DNA from: Ruminococcaceae bacterium UBA2719
Lineage (GTDB): Bacteria; Bacillota; Clostridia; Oscillospirales; Acutalibacteraceae
Assembly (NCBI GenBank): GCA_002353935.1
Contig: DEKP01000007.1
Span: forward strand, 1-55,828
DNA length: 55,828 nucleotides
Reading direction: 5' to 3'
The notes under the pieces were generated by a model. The model did no database searches and was not told where the DNA came from. It saw only the letters and a program-made list of their open reading frames with translations. A program made the position numbers and the translations under genes. This document shows, piece by piece, positions 9,325 to 18,223 of this stretch (positions are counted from its first letter, which is position 1; each line of letters begins with the position of its first letter).

Positions 9325-9750
9325 TCAGATCACATAGTTATCTGCTAAATTGACTTTCATAAGATCAGCTATGGTAATACCGTCAAAATAGTTGTTTATA
9401 AGTTTATAGTAGTTTTTCCACATTGCCAGAGTGCGACATTCGGCTGCTTTTTTACAGGGAGGAGCATCAGCCTTTAAGCAAGCTACCGGAGCTAAATCGC
9501 CTTCTGTTAAGCGTAAAATATCACTGACTTTATATTCGTCGGGGTCTTTTGTCAGCTTGTAGCCTCCGCCTTTTCCGTGGACGCCTTCTATCATATTGTT
9601 TTTAGAAAGCACAGGCAAAATCCGTTCCAAATATTTTAATGAAATTTCCTGTCTGTTTGCAATATCTTTGAGCGGAATGTATTTTCCGTTTCTGTTTTCT
9701 GCTAAATCTATAAGAACTCTGAGAGCATATCTTCCTCTTGACGAAATCAT
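9325..9750 (-). CDS. Rrf2-family transcriptional regulator with IscR-like cysteines
   Basis: A 141-residue DNA-binding regulator. The winged helix-turn-helix (about 1-65) has MISSRGRYALRVLIDLA and EISLKYLERILPVL, followed by the GVHGKGGGYKL wing. Three cysteines at 91, 99 and 105 stand where IscR proteins bind an iron-sulfur cluster; CymR-type sulfur regulators of the same family lack them. Its own promoter has a TACCTACTAAG box between -35 and -10, and the nearby cysK promoter has a related palindrome. Control of cysteine or Fe-S metabolism plus autoregulation is therefore likely. The usual iscS/iscU neighbours are absent here. Confidence 0.9.
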   Translation of the reverse strand: MISSRGRYALRVLIDLAENRNGKYIPLKDIANRQEISLKYLERILPVLSKNNMIEGVHGKGGGYKLTKDPDEYKVSDILRLTEGDLAPVACLKADAPPCKKAAECRTLAMWKNYYKLINNYFDGITIADLMKVNLADNYVI

Positions 9751-9769
9751 TTTATCGCCTCCGGCTTTA

Positions 9770-9799
9770 ATTATACCATAAACTTAGTAGGTAATTCAA
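9770..9799 (-). promoter_or_regulatory. rrf2 promoter with probable autoregulatory box
   Basis: Minus strand: TTGAAT (9794-9799), 18-base spacer, TATAAT (9770-9775). The spacer contains TACCTACTAAG, whose TAGGT-type half matches the palindrome in the cysK promoter. A regulator bound here would block RNA polymerase. Confidence 0.65.
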
Positions 9800-9883
9800 G
9801 ATTTGTAATTCAAAAAATTCAATATGCAAATGGAATTTATCTTTTGGTGTTTTCAAACTCAGTGGTTAAGTGTTATTATATTA

Positions 9884-10423
9884 TTATATATCGTGCAGCA
9901 TACGTTTTTTGATTCCTGCCTTGTCAAAGGTTAGCGCAATTATAATAAATGCAGATGCCGAACAAACTGCTTGAATTGAGTTTTCGGGCATTTTCCATAA
10001 AGCGTCTGCAAAAGCCGATTGTATATTTCCTCCGGCTAACATAACTCTGATGAATTTTGATAAAGAGTATCCGATAATGGTTACAATACCTGACGGAATC
10101 ACCATTAAAGCGTTTCTTTTAGTCAAAATTTTCTCAGATTTTGAGGAGAAAAATAAAGTGTTTATAGCTTTTATTATAACAGTATAAATAAGCGTTTCAG
10201 GATAAACCAGCAAATCGGCTAATCCGCCCCCGATAGCTGACGCAGCAACCGCATAAGGCATGGGTAAAAAGCAGGCTGCAATGTAAATTACGGCGTCGCC
10301 TAGATGCACATAACCTCCTGTAGGAGTTTTTATTTGTAAAAAAGCTGTAAGTACTGCGATCATCGCAGAAAACATAGCAGCTATAATGATCTTAAGAGTA
10401 CGATCTGAAGATTTCTTTTTCAA
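9884..10423 (-). CDS. ECF-type transporter S component (substrate unknown)
   Basis: Small integral membrane protein with about five or six hydrophobic segments over 180 residues. GGYVHLGDAVIYIAA, followed by a membrane stretch ending in GGGLADLLVYP, is typical of substrate-binding S components of energy-coupling factor vitamin transporters. The ATPase and T subunits are not in this window, so it would use a shared module. The start is taken as TTG at 10423 because GAGGTGG is correctly placed for it; a GTG at 10432 overlaps that site. No riboswitch was recognised upstream, so the vitamin is not predicted. Confidence 0.75.
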   Translation of the reverse strand: MKKKSSDRTLKIIIAAMFSAMIAVLTAFLQIKTPTGGYVHLGDAVIYIAACFLPMPYAVAASAIGGGLADLLVYPETLIYTVIIKAINTLFFSSKSEKILTKRNALMVIPSGIVTIIGYSLSKFIRVMLAGGNIQSAFADALWKMPENSIQAVCSASAFIIIALTFDKAGIKKRMLHDI

Positions 10424-10546
10424 TATAACCACCTCAATATCTGTAAATTTTATAAATTAAAGTAAAAAGTTTGTAATGTTGGATGTTCAGAAGAGTTATA
10501 AATATTTGCTAAATCAAAGCAGCAAGAGAGTTTTGATTAGTAATCG

Positions 10547-11599
10547 TTATATGATTACTCCGCCGCCCAAAACGATATCACCGTCATATAAAACCGCTGC
10601 CTGGCCTCGTGTTATTGCTCGCTGAGGGGATTCAAATATAATTTTTGCTCCGTATTCTGTAGGATAGACGGTAGCATCCTGCTCCTTTTGGCGATATCTA
10701 GTTTTTACTTTGCATTTTATTTCGTTTTTTAGCTCGTCTCCGCTGATAAGATGAAAATCTGATACTTTTGCCTCTGTGCTGAACAAATCTTCGCTTTGTC
10801 CTAAAGTAACAGTATTATTTTTTGCGTTGATATCGCAAACAAAAAGCGGAGATGAAGAAGAAATTCCTAAGCCTTTTCTCTGACCTATAGTATAGTGAAC
10901 TATGCCTTTGTGAGTTCCTAAAATTTCACCGTTTTTGTCGATAAAATTACCGGGATTTACTTTTTTTGAATATTTTTCTATAAAAGAAGCGTAGTCTTTA
11001 TCAGGAACAAAGCAGATGTCTTGGCTGTCTTTTTTTTGAGCATTTGCAAATCCGTTTTTCTCGGCAATTTCCCTGACTTTGTTTTTTGTTAAATTTCCTA
11101 ACGGGAAAAGTGTATGTGAAAGTTCATACTGCGTCATGGAGTATAAGACATAGCTTTGATCTTTTGTATCGTCGATAGCTTTTTTAAGAATATATTTGCC
11201 GTCTTTTTGCTCAATTCTTGCGTAGTGTCCGGTTACAACATAGTTGCATTCGAGTTGTTTCATACGGTCAAATAATTTGTTAAATTTCATATATCTGTTG
11301 CAGTCGATACAGGGATTGGGAGTAATTCCTTTAATATAGCTGTCGACAAATTTTTTAATTATCTTTTCTTCAAAATCATAGGAAAAATTAAACACATAAT
11401 ATGGGATGCCAAGTTTATAGCATACAAAACGAGCGTCTTCAACGTCTTCTAAAGAACAGCAGGAGCGTTGCGAGTCAGAGACATCATCAGGCAAGCTGTA
11501 AAGGCGCATAGTACAGCCTATGCTTTCCATTTTTTGTGTTGTCAAAAGAGCTGCGACAGACGAATCTACACCGCCGCTCATAGCTATCAATGCTTTCAT
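10547..11599 (-). CDS. mnmA: tRNA-specific 2-thiouridylase MnmA
   Basis: Installs sulfur at C2 of wobble uridine 34 in Lys, Glu and Gln tRNAs, using ATP and a persulfide donor. The PP-loop SGGVDSSVA (8-16) adenylates the uridine. The two catalytic cysteines are C97 (in NPCIDC) and C196 (in SQDICF), spaced as in the E. coli enzyme. The C-terminal beta-barrel is complete at 350 residues. It is transcribed alone from a good promoter. No cysteine desulfurase is adjacent, which is unusual next to an Rrf2 regulator in clostridia. Confidence 0.96.
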   Translation of the reverse strand: MKALIAMSGGVDSSVAALLTTQKMESIGCTMRLYSLPDDVSDSQRSCCSLEDVEDARFVCYKLGIPYYVFNFSYDFEEKIIKKFVDSYIKGITPNPCIDCNRYMKFNKLFDRMKQLECNYVVTGHYARIEQKDGKYILKKAIDDTKDQSYVLYSMTQYELSHTLFPLGNLTKNKVREIAEKNGFANAQKKDSQDICFVPDKDYASFIEKYSKKVNPGNFIDKNGEILGTHKGIVHYTIGQRKGLGISSSSPLFVCDINAKNNTVTLGQSEDLFSTEAKVSDFHLISGDELKNEIKCKVKTRYRQKEQDATVYPTEYGAKIIFESPQRAITRGQAAVLYDGDIVLGGGVII

Positions 11600-11647
11600 T
11601 ATTTTTCCTCTTTTTATGTAAAATAAAGTTTGATTATTGTGAATTTC

Positions 11648-11676
11648 ATTATATACGCCAAATCAAAATACTGCAA
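11648..11676 (-). promoter_or_regulatory. mnmA promoter
   Basis: Minus strand: TTGCAG (11671-11676), 17-base spacer, TATAAT (11648-11653), about 50 bases before the start codon. Confidence 0.6.
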
Positions 11677-11744
11677 GCATTTGTTATATAAAAATCATGT
11701 AAATAATCAAACTTTATTGAGAATCAAAATTTTTATTTCATTAA

Positions 11745-11774
11745 GGGCAGGCTCAAACATTTTGGAGTCTGCCC
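11745..11774 (-). terminator. Hairpin after cysK
   Basis: GGGCAGGCTC pairs with GAGTCTGCCC (one G-U) around a 10-base loop, 16 bases beyond the cysK stop. The T run on the minus strand is poor, so termination may be inefficient. Confidence 0.6.
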
Positions 11775-11790
11775 CGTTTAAAATTTGTAT

Positions 11791-12723
11791 TTAGTCAGTA
11801 AAAAGCGGTGTGGATAGGTATCTGTCACCCAAGTCAGGTAAAAGAACAACAATTGTTTTACCGGCGTTCTCAGGACGTTTTGCAAGCTGAATTGCTGCAA
11901 AAGCGGCGGCACCTGATGATATGCCGACCAAAACTCCCTCTTCTCTGCCTATTGATTTTCCTGTTTTAAAAGCGTCTTCGTTAGAAACGGCAATAATTTC
12001 ATCATAAATTTTAGTGTTTAGTACGTCCGGCACAAAGCCTGCGCCTATTCCTTGAATTTTGTGGCTGCCGGCAACACCTGTTGACAGAACTGCCGAGGTA
12101 GCCGGCTCGACAGCTACGATTTTAATATTTGGATTTTTCTGCTTTAAATATTCGCCAACGCCGGTTATGGTTCCGCCTGTGCCGACTCCTGCCACAAAGA
12201 TGTCAACTTTGCCGTCTGTGTCTTCGTATATTTCGGGACCGGTTGTTTCAAAGTGAGTTTTTGGGTTTGCAGGATTTACAAATTGACCCGGAATAAAGCT
12301 GTTTGGAATTTCTTGTGCCAGCTCATGTGCTTTTTCTATAGCTCCCTTCATACCTTTTGATCCTTCGGTAAGAACAAGCTCTGCTCCGTATGCTTTCATC
12401 GTTTGTCTGCGCTCTACGCTCATGGTTTCAGGCATGACAAGGATAACACGATAGCCTCTCGCCGCTGCAACGGATGCAAGCCCTATACCTGTGTTGCCGC
12501 TTGTAGGCTCGATAATAACAGAATTTTCTTTGAGTTGACCTTGCTTTTCCGCATCTTCAATCATAGCTTTAGCTATTCTGTCTTTTACAGAGCCCGCCGG
12601 GTTGTAATACTCAAGCTTTGCAACTATTTTAGCGTTTAATGAATTTGATTTTTCAATATGAGTTAATTCGAGCAGAGGGGTTTTTCCTATAAGCTGATCG
12701 GCTGAAGTGTATATTTTTGACAT
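11791..12723 (-). CDS. cysK: Cysteine synthase A (O-acetylserine sulfhydrylase)
   Basis: Pyridoxal-phosphate enzyme that makes cysteine from O-acetylserine and sulfide. The cofactor lysine is K47 in NPAGSVKDRI; the phosphate-binding TSGNTG is at 74-79 and GTGGTITGVGEYL follows later. The 310 residues are standard. The frame continues 30 codons further upstream, but AAAGGAG sits just before this ATG and no ribosome binding site serves the longer form. The promoter region carries a palindrome resembling the box at the nearby rrf2 gene, so sulfur- or Fe-S-responsive control is likely. Confidence 0.96.
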   Translation of the reverse strand: MSKIYTSADQLIGKTPLLELTHIEKSNSLNAKIVAKLEYYNPAGSVKDRIAKAMIEDAEKQGQLKENSVIIEPTSGNTGIGLASVAAARGYRVILVMPETMSVERRQTMKAYGAELVLTEGSKGMKGAIEKAHELAQEIPNSFIPGQFVNPANPKTHFETTGPEIYEDTDGKVDIFVAGVGTGGTITGVGEYLKQKNPNIKIVAVEPATSAVLSTGVAGSHKIQGIGAGFVPDVLNTKIYDEIIAVSNEDAFKTGKSIGREEGVLVGISSGAAAFAAIQLAKRPENAGKTIVVLLPDLGDRYLSTPLFTD

Positions 12724-12906
12724 AACGATATCTCCTTTAAAATATTTTTGAAAATAAATTTTTGCTTTAAATAGATTAACATTGTCCTTAGTAGCAGACT
12801 TTTTTAGAAACAAATCATAGAGATTTGTATTTAGTATAAGTCAACATCGAAAAAAGCTTTTATAATTCAACGTTTTCATAATAATCACACCAAAAACTTA
12901 TTCACT

Positions 12907-12957
12907 ACCTATCTGGTAGGTTGGTGTTATAATAACACGGCTTCGTAAAAATGTCAA
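12907..12957 (-). promoter_or_regulatory. cysK promoter and Rrf2-type operator
   Basis: Minus strand: TTGACA (12952-12957), 17-base spacer, TATTAT (12929-12934). At 12907-12921, around the transcription start, lies the palindrome ACCTA-5-TAGGT. About 200 bases of leader follow before the start codon; no T-box or S-box feature was recognised in it. Confidence 0.65.
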
Positions 12958-13025
12958 TGCTAAAATAAAAATAATTTTAAAAATTTTTTATTTTTATTAT
13001 AACAAATAAAAATCAGCAATTTTGC

Positions 13026-13054
13026 TTGACTTTTATTTTTATATGTGCTAATAT
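13026..13054 (+). promoter_or_regulatory. rimP-nusA-infB operon promoter
   Basis: TTGACT (13026-13031), 17-base spacer, TAATAT (13049-13054) with TGC just before the -10 (extended -10). Confidence 0.7.
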
Positions 13055-13080
13055 ACTTAAAAGTGAATAAGATGAAAATC

Positions 13081-13106
13081 AGAGTGGGTCTTGACGGATC
13101 CGCTCT
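13081..13106 (+). promoter_or_regulatory. Leader hairpin of the rimP-nusA operon
   Basis: AGAGTGGGTC (13081-13090) pairs over all 10 positions with 13097-13106 (two G-U pairs), with a 6-base loop, followed by TTTTA. A hairpin with a short U run between promoter and rimP could act as an attenuator; NusA itself could modulate it, but that is inference. Confidence 0.55.
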
Positions 13107-13139
13107 TTTATGTTGATAGGTAAAGTCAGGAGTGAGAAT

Positions 13140-13622
13140 GTGGCATTAAGCAAAGGAAAAAACACTGTTTCATCTGTTGAAAAACTAGTAAAACCGATAG
13201 CAGAAAAGATGGGTCTTGATATCTGGGATATCAGATATCAAAAAGAGGGTGCTGTGTGGTATTTACGTATATTTATTGATAAAGACGGCGGAGTTGATAT
13301 AAACGACTGTGAAGCTTTATCAAAAGCTGTGGACGCTCCCTTGGATGAGCTCAATCCTATAGACGGCGAATATATACTTGAAGTCAGTTCACCGGGAATA
13401 GAACGCGAGCTTTTAAAAGATGAGCATTACAAAAAATATATAGGCGCTGATATTATGGTCAAAATGATACGTCCGATAGAGGGCTTAGGAAGAGAATTCA
13501 AAGGCGTTCTTACCGATTACAACGACGGCGAGATATCTATTACCGATCACAGCTTGGAAAACAATATAGTCATCAACAAAAAAGATGTCTCTTATGTCAA
13601 GCTCGATGACTTTGATATATAA
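13140..13622 (+). CDS. rimP: Ribosome maturation factor RimP
   Basis: Needed for maturation of the 30S subunit. The N-terminal domain has VWYLRIFIDKDGGVDINDCEAL, followed by the typical LEVSSPGIERELLKD segment and a C-terminal SH3-like part. The start is set at GTG 13140, preceded by AGGAG at 7 bases; an in-frame ATG at 13110 overlaps the leader hairpin tail and has no ribosome binding site. At 160 residues it is of normal size. It is the first gene of the nusA-infB operon. Confidence 0.93.
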   Translation: MALSKGKNTVSSVEKLVKPIAEKMGLDIWDIRYQKEGAVWYLRIFIDKDGGVDINDCEALSKAVDAPLDELNPIDGEYILEVSSPGIERELLKDEHYKKYIGADIMVKMIRPIEGLGREFKGVLTDYNDGEISITDHSLENNIVINKKDVSYVKLDDFDI

Positions 13623-13676
13623 AACTTTAACATATAACATTTATTACTTATATTAAGAAAGGTTGGATTTTGGAAA

Positions 13677-14804
13677 ATGGCTAGTAATAAAGAATTATTT
13701 GACGCACTGAGATTGCTTGAAAAAGAGAAAGGCATTCCTGTAGATTATATGATTACACAAATTAGGAATGCTATTGTATCATCGTGCAGAAAGTTGTATG
13801 GAGAAAATGTTACGGATCGTTTGGATTTTAAAATGGATCCTGAAAAAAATGCTTTTTCTGTTAAAATCAAAAAAATGGTTGTTGAAGAAGTTCAAAATGA
13901 AAATGCTGAAATTGCTCTTGAAGACGCAAAGCTTATTTCTAAGCGTGCTGAAATAGGTAAAGAAGTAGCTATTCCTCTTAATCCAAAACAATTCGGCAGG
14001 ATTGCGGTTTCAACTGCTCGTTCTGTTATCAGACAGGGAATTCGCGATGGTGAAAAGGATCAAATGCTGGTTGAGTTCCAGTCAAAGGATCAAGAGATTG
14101 CGACAGCTTTAATTGAAAGAGTTGATCCTTCAACCGGAAATGCTACAATAAAATTTGGCAAAGCGGTTGCGGTGCTGCCAAAATCCGAACAGATTGAAAA
14201 CGAAGTGTTAAAAGAAGGCGACACTGTAAAGGTGTATGTAAGATACATTGACAGAGACAGAAACAAAGAGGGAGATAAAGCCCCCAGGGCGCTTATTTCC
14301 CGTACGCACCCTGACTTTGTAAAAAGGTTGTTTGAAAAAGAAGTTCCCGAAATTTTTGACGGCATAGTTGAAATAAAATCCATTTCACGCGAGGCGGGAT
14401 CCCGTACAAAAATGGCGGTTTATTCTGAGGACGAAGAAATCGATGCAGTAGGCGCTTGTATCGGAACAAAGGGAGCAAGAGTAAACACTATAGTTGAGGA
14501 GCTAAGAGGAGAAAAAATAGACATTGTGCTTTATTCCGAAGATCCCAAACAGTATGTTTCGGCAGCTCTGTCGCCTGCTAATGTTTTGAAGGTTGATATT
14601 ACAGATGAAGAGAAAAAGCAGTGCTGCGCTACAGTACCCGACGGACAGCTTTCTCTTGCTATAGGAAACAAAGGACAGAATGTCAGACTGGCTGCAAAGC
14701 TTACAGGATATAAAATTGATATTCGCCCCGAAAGCGGCTTTTGGGGTGAAGATATAGAGGAAGAAACAACAGAAAACGCAGAAGCATCAGAATCAGAGGA
14801 ATAA
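13677..14804 (+). CDS. nusA: Transcription termination/antitermination factor NusA
   Basis: Binds RNA polymerase and nascent RNA and affects pausing, termination and antitermination. An N-terminal polymerase-binding domain (about 1-125) is followed by an S1 domain (about 135-200) and two KH domains marked by CIGTKGARVNTIVEEL and AIGNKGQNVRLAAKL. The 375-residue length without the extra acidic C-terminal repeats is the Firmicute form. The tail is strongly acidic. AAAGG precedes the ATG at 13677. It lies 54 bases after rimP in the same operon. Confidence 0.96.
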   Translation: MASNKELFDALRLLEKEKGIPVDYMITQIRNAIVSSCRKLYGENVTDRLDFKMDPEKNAFSVKIKKMVVEEVQNENAEIALEDAKLISKRAEIGKEVAIPLNPKQFGRIAVSTARSVIRQGIRDGEKDQMLVEFQSKDQEIATALIERVDPSTGNATIKFGKAVAVLPKSEQIENEVLKEGDTVKVYVRYIDRDRNKEGDKAPRALISRTHPDFVKRLFEKEVPEIFDGIVEIKSISREAGSRTKMAVYSEDEEIDAVGACIGTKGARVNTIVEELRGEKIDIVLYSEDPKQYVSAALSPANVLKVDITDEEKKQCCATVPDGQLSLAIGNKGQNVRLAAKLTGYKIDIRPESGFWGEDIEEETTENAEASESEE

Positions 14805-14854
14805 AAATAATCAATAATTAAGATAGTAACTGATATTATATCGGAGGTTTAAAA

Positions 14855-15121
14855 GTGACCAACAGAAAAGTTCCGCTTAGAAAATGTATCGGATGTAACC
14901 AAATGAAAGACAAAAGAGAGCTTGTTCGCATAGTAAAAAACAAAGAAGGCGATATAAGTGTTGATATAACCGGAAAAGCAAACGGCAGAGGTGCATATAT
15001 TTGTAAAAGCGAAGAGTGCCTCAAAAAGGCCAGAAAAGCCTCCAGGCTCGAGCGAGCTTTTTCGTCGCAAATATCAACTGAGGTTTATGATAAACTGCAA
15101 GAGGAAATCAAAGATGAATGA
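14855..15121 (+). CDS. ylxR: YlxR-family RNA-binding protein (DUF448, RnpM)
   Basis: A small 88-residue basic protein. RKCIGCNQMKDKRELVRIV and GRGAYIC are diagnostic for YlxR, reported in Bacillus as a modulator of RNase P (RnpM). It starts with GTG after GGAGG. The last 8 bases overlap the ylxQ start, so the two are translationally coupled, as in other Firmicutes. Confidence 0.92.
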   Translation: MTNRKVPLRKCIGCNQMKDKRELVRIVKNKEGDISVDITGKANGRGAYICKSEECLKKARKASRLERAFSSQISTEVYDKLQEEIKDE

Positions 15122-15446
15122 CCGTATTCTCTCGTTTTTAGGCTTGTGTAAAAAAGCCGGTAAAATACAGATGGGGATGGACGTTACAGTAAAATGTGCA
15201 AAAGAGCATAAAGCTAAGCTTATACTCGTTGCATCTGACTTTTCTCATAACAGCGAGAAAGATATAAAAAAAGTTGCTGAAAATTTTGATATCACAGTTA
15301 TAAAATTACCATATACTAAAGACGAACTTGGTTTTGTGTTATCAAAGCTTTGCGGTGTTATATGTATAACAGATGAAGGTTTTGCAAAGAGAATCGAAGA
15401 ACTGATACTGGAAAAACAGGAGGAAAACACATGGCTATTACAATAA
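15114..15446 (+). CDS. ylxQ: L7Ae/L30e-family RNA-binding protein YlxQ
   Basis: A 110-residue member of the ribosomal L7Ae/L30e family, whose members bind kink-turn RNA. RILSFLGLCKKAGKIQMGMD and the KLILVASDFS strand match the fold. The open frame begins further upstream, but those codons overlap ylxR; the ATG at 15114, after GAGGAAATC, is the natural start. It overlaps ylxR by 8 and infB by 16 bases. Its precise role beside infB is not established. Confidence 0.9.
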   Translation: MNDRILSFLGLCKKAGKIQMGMDVTVKCAKEHKAKLILVASDFSHNSEKDIKKVAENFDITVIKLPYTKDELGFVLSKLCGVICITDEGFAKRIEELILEKQEENTWLLQ

Positions 15447-17821
15447 AATATAAAGTCAAAGAAGTTTCTGCCGATTTAGGTGTTACATCAAAAGAAGTAA
15501 TCGGTGTTTTAAAAGAATATTGCGGCGTTGAGAAAAAGACCGTGACAGCTCTCGAAGAAAATGAGCTTGATGTAATTTTTGACTATTTTACTCAAAAAAA
15601 TGCGGTAGAAGATTTGAGCGCTTACTTTGCAGTGCGTGATAATGCAATTGAAAAAGCACAACAAGAAGCTGAAAAGAAAAAAGAAGAAGAAAAGAAAAAA
15701 AGAGAAGCTGAAAAAGATAAGCTTCGTCCGGATAAAGCAAAAAAATCGGAAAAAGCTAAAGAAAAACCGGCGGCGAAAACCGAAGAAACCGTAAAAGCTG
15801 ATCCGACTAAAGAAATAGACTTAAAAAGCGAAATCAAATCAAAGCGCGGCAAGGGCAGAGTTATTGATACAAGCGCTGCGATTGTCAATGTAGATAAATA
15901 CAATCAAAAATATGATGATTTGGCGCTTGATAAGGTTAAAAACGAAAACAATATGTCTTCTAAAAAGCAGAAGATCAATCAAAAATCCAAGCAGCGCAAC
16001 AGAAGGAACACCAAGCGCGAGACTGAGCAGGAGAGACTCAACAGAATTTCTGCCGAGCGTAAAGCAAAGCAGATGACTATTTTGGTTCCCGATGAAATAA
16101 CGGTAGGCGATTTGGCTCTTAAACTCAAAGCAACGGTTGCAGAAGTTGTAAAAAAAGCATTTTTAATGGGGACTATGGTAACTGCTAATGATGTAATAGA
16201 CTTTGATACCGCATCTTTGATAGCTATGGAATTTCACGCGAAAGTTGAAAAAGAGGTTATTGTTACTATTGAAGAACGCATTATAGACGACAGCGAGGAC
16301 GACGAGGAGAATCTTGTTGGTCGTGCACCTGTAGTTGTTGTTATGGGTCACGTTGACCATGGTAAAACCTCTTTGCTCGACTATATTCGTAACGCTCATG
16401 TTACCGATACCGAAGCCGGCGGAATTACCCAGCATATCGGTGCATACAGAGTTAAAGTGAACGACAGAGACATTACCTTCCTGGACACTCCCGGACATGA
16501 AGCGTTTACCACTATGCGCGCAAGAGGAGCACAGGTAACTGATATAGCTATTTTGGTTGTAGCTGCCGACGACGGAATTATGCCTCAGACGGTAGAAGCG
16601 ATCAACCATGCAAAGGCAGCGGGAGTTTCTGTAATAGTAGCTATAAATAAAATGGATAAACCGGGAGCAAATCCCGAGCAGGTAAAACAACAGCTGACAG
16701 AGCATGAGCTTATTCCCGAAGAATGGGGCGGAGACATTCCGTGTGTTCCTGTATCAGCCAAAACAGGCGACGGCATGAATGAACTTTTGGAAATGGTGTT
16801 GCTTGTTGCGGATATGAAAGAGCTTAAGGCTAATCCCGACAGAAAAGCTAAAGGTACGGTTATTGAAGCCCGCCTTGATAAGGGCAGAGGTCCTGTTGCA
16901 AGCATACTTGTACAAAACGGAACTTTAAATATAGGAGATATTGTAGTAGCCGGTACTGCCGTAGGTCACGTCAGAGCAATGACCGATGACAAAGGTAATA
17001 AAATAAAGACTGCAGGACCTTCTGTTCCTGTAGAAATTACCGGTTTAGATGATGTGCCTGTAGGCGGAGATACCTTTAACGCAGTGTCTGATGAGCGACT
17101 TGCAAGAGAGCTTGTACAGCAGCGTAAACAAGACCAAAAAGAAGAACAGTTTAACGCTCAGACTAAGGTAACGCTTGATAATCTGTTCGATCAAATGAAG
17201 CTTGGCGATATAAAAGAGCTTAAAATTATTGTAAAAGCTGATGTGCAGGGCTCGGTAGAAGCTGTCCGTCAGTCGCTTGAGAAGCTTTCTAACGACGAAG
17301 TAAGAGTAAATATCATTCACGGTGCGGTAGGCGCTGTAAATGAGTCGGACGTTATGCTCGCTAACGCTTCAAATGCGATTATCGTAGGCTTTAATGTTCG
17401 TCCCGACGCTACAGCTCAGCAAAATGCTGAACGCGACGGCGTAGATATGCGTATGTATAGAGTTATATATGATTGCATAGAAGAGATAGAGAGCGCAATG
17501 AAGGGTATGCTCGCACCGAAAACCAGAGAGGTAATTCTCGGTACGGCAGAGGTCAGAAATATTATCAGGATTAAATCTGTCGGCAACATCGCAGGTTCGT
17601 ACGTTAAATCCGGTAAAATTCAGCGCGGCGCCGGAGTTAGAGTTGTACGTGACGGTATTATTATCGCAGATGATCATATAGGCTCTTTGCAGCGTTTCAA
17701 AGACTCTGTAAAAGAGGTTGCAGAGGGATACGAATGCGGTATCGGACTTGAGAAATTTAACGATATTAAAGAGGGCGATATCTTTGAGGTGTTTACTATT
17801 GAAGAATATCGTGAGGACTGA
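15431..17821 (+). CDS. infB: Translation initiation factor IF-2
   Basis: GTPase that places initiator tRNA on the 30S subunit. An IF2 N-terminal helical domain (about 1-55) is followed by a lysine/glutamate-rich linker (about 75-215). The second N-terminal subdomain lies near 220-290. The GTPase follows with G1 GHVDHGKT near 306, G3 DTPGHEA and G4 NKMD, then domains II-IV. It is 796 residues. The ribosome binding site GAGGAAAACAC is inside the end of ylxQ. The charged linker is of variable, low-complexity composition, as usual. Confidence 0.97.
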   Translation: MAITIKYKVKEVSADLGVTSKEVIGVLKEYCGVEKKTVTALEENELDVIFDYFTQKNAVEDLSAYFAVRDNAIEKAQQEAEKKKEEEKKKREAEKDKLRPDKAKKSEKAKEKPAAKTEETVKADPTKEIDLKSEIKSKRGKGRVIDTSAAIVNVDKYNQKYDDLALDKVKNENNMSSKKQKINQKSKQRNRRNTKRETEQERLNRISAERKAKQMTILVPDEITVGDLALKLKATVAEVVKKAFLMGTMVTANDVIDFDTASLIAMEFHAKVEKEVIVTIEERIIDDSEDDEENLVGRAPVVVVMGHVDHGKTSLLDYIRNAHVTDTEAGGITQHIGAYRVKVNDRDITFLDTPGHEAFTTMRARGAQVTDIAILVVAADDGIMPQTVEAINHAKAAGVSVIVAINKMDKPGANPEQVKQQLTEHELIPEEWGGDIPCVPVSAKTGDGMNELLEMVLLVADMKELKANPDRKAKGTVIEARLDKGRGPVASILVQNGTLNIGDIVVAGTAVGHVRAMTDDKGNKIKTAGPSVPVEITGLDDVPVGGDTFNAVSDERLARELVQQRKQDQKEEQFNAQTKVTLDNLFDQMKLGDIKELKIIVKADVQGSVEAVRQSLEKLSNDEVRVNIIHGAVGAVNESDVMLANASNAIIVGFNVRPDATAQQNAERDGVDMRMYRVIYDCIEEIESAMKGMLAPKTREVILGTAEVRNIIRIKSVGNIAGSYVKSGKIQRGAGVRVVRDGIIIADDHIGSLQRFKDSVKEVAEGYECGIGLEKFNDIKEGDIFEVFTIEEYRED

Positions 17822-17845
17822 TTTAGTTAAAGTAAGGAATTTATT

Positions 17846-18223
17846 ATGTCTAATCATAAATTAGGAAGAACAACTGAAGATATAAAGCGAGAGCTTACGG
17901 CTATTTTCAGAGAATTAAAAGATCCCAGAGTAACGTCGTGCTTTTTGTCAATTGTCAGGGTAGAGGTTACAAACGACCTATCTTATTGCACGGTATATAT
18001 CAGCGCTTTGGAGGGGATGCAGAAGGCAAAAGAGGCGAAAAAGGGCTTGCGGTCCGCTTCGGGATATATAAGACGTGAACTTGGTCATAGGCTAAAGCTG
18101 CGTCATGTTCCCGAGCTTATTTTTACGCCGACTGATTCTATTGAATACAGCGCTGAAATTTCGCGTATATTGGGGAGTTTGAATATTAAGGAGGACAGCG
18201 ATGAGGAGAATAACGCTGGGTGA
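17846..18223 (+). CDS. rbfA: Ribosome-binding factor A
   Basis: Binds 30S precursors and assists 16S rRNA maturation, especially in the cold. A KH-like fold with IKRELTAIFRELKDPR, VTNDLSYCTVYISALEG and the conserved LRHVPELIFTPTDSIEY segment. The 125-residue length is normal. It starts 24 bases after infB and its end overlaps the start of nrnA by 23 bases. Confidence 0.94.
   Translation: MSNHKLGRTTEDIKRELTAIFRELKDPRVTSCFLSIVRVEVTNDLSYCTVYISALEGMQKAKEAKKGLRSASGYIRRELGHRLKLRHVPELIFTPTDSIEYSAEISRILGSLNIKEDSDEENNAG

Noticed and set aside
12724..12813. 30 extra N-terminal codons for cysK
   Set aside because: No ribosome binding site, composition is not like CysK, and AAAGGAG is correctly placed for the start at 12723.
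12724..12906. A possible T-box or S-box riboswitch in the long cysK leader
   Set aside because: No T-box GGTGG-type box, no S-box motifs and no terminator/antiterminator pair could be found; only a small AAATC/GATTT hairpin.
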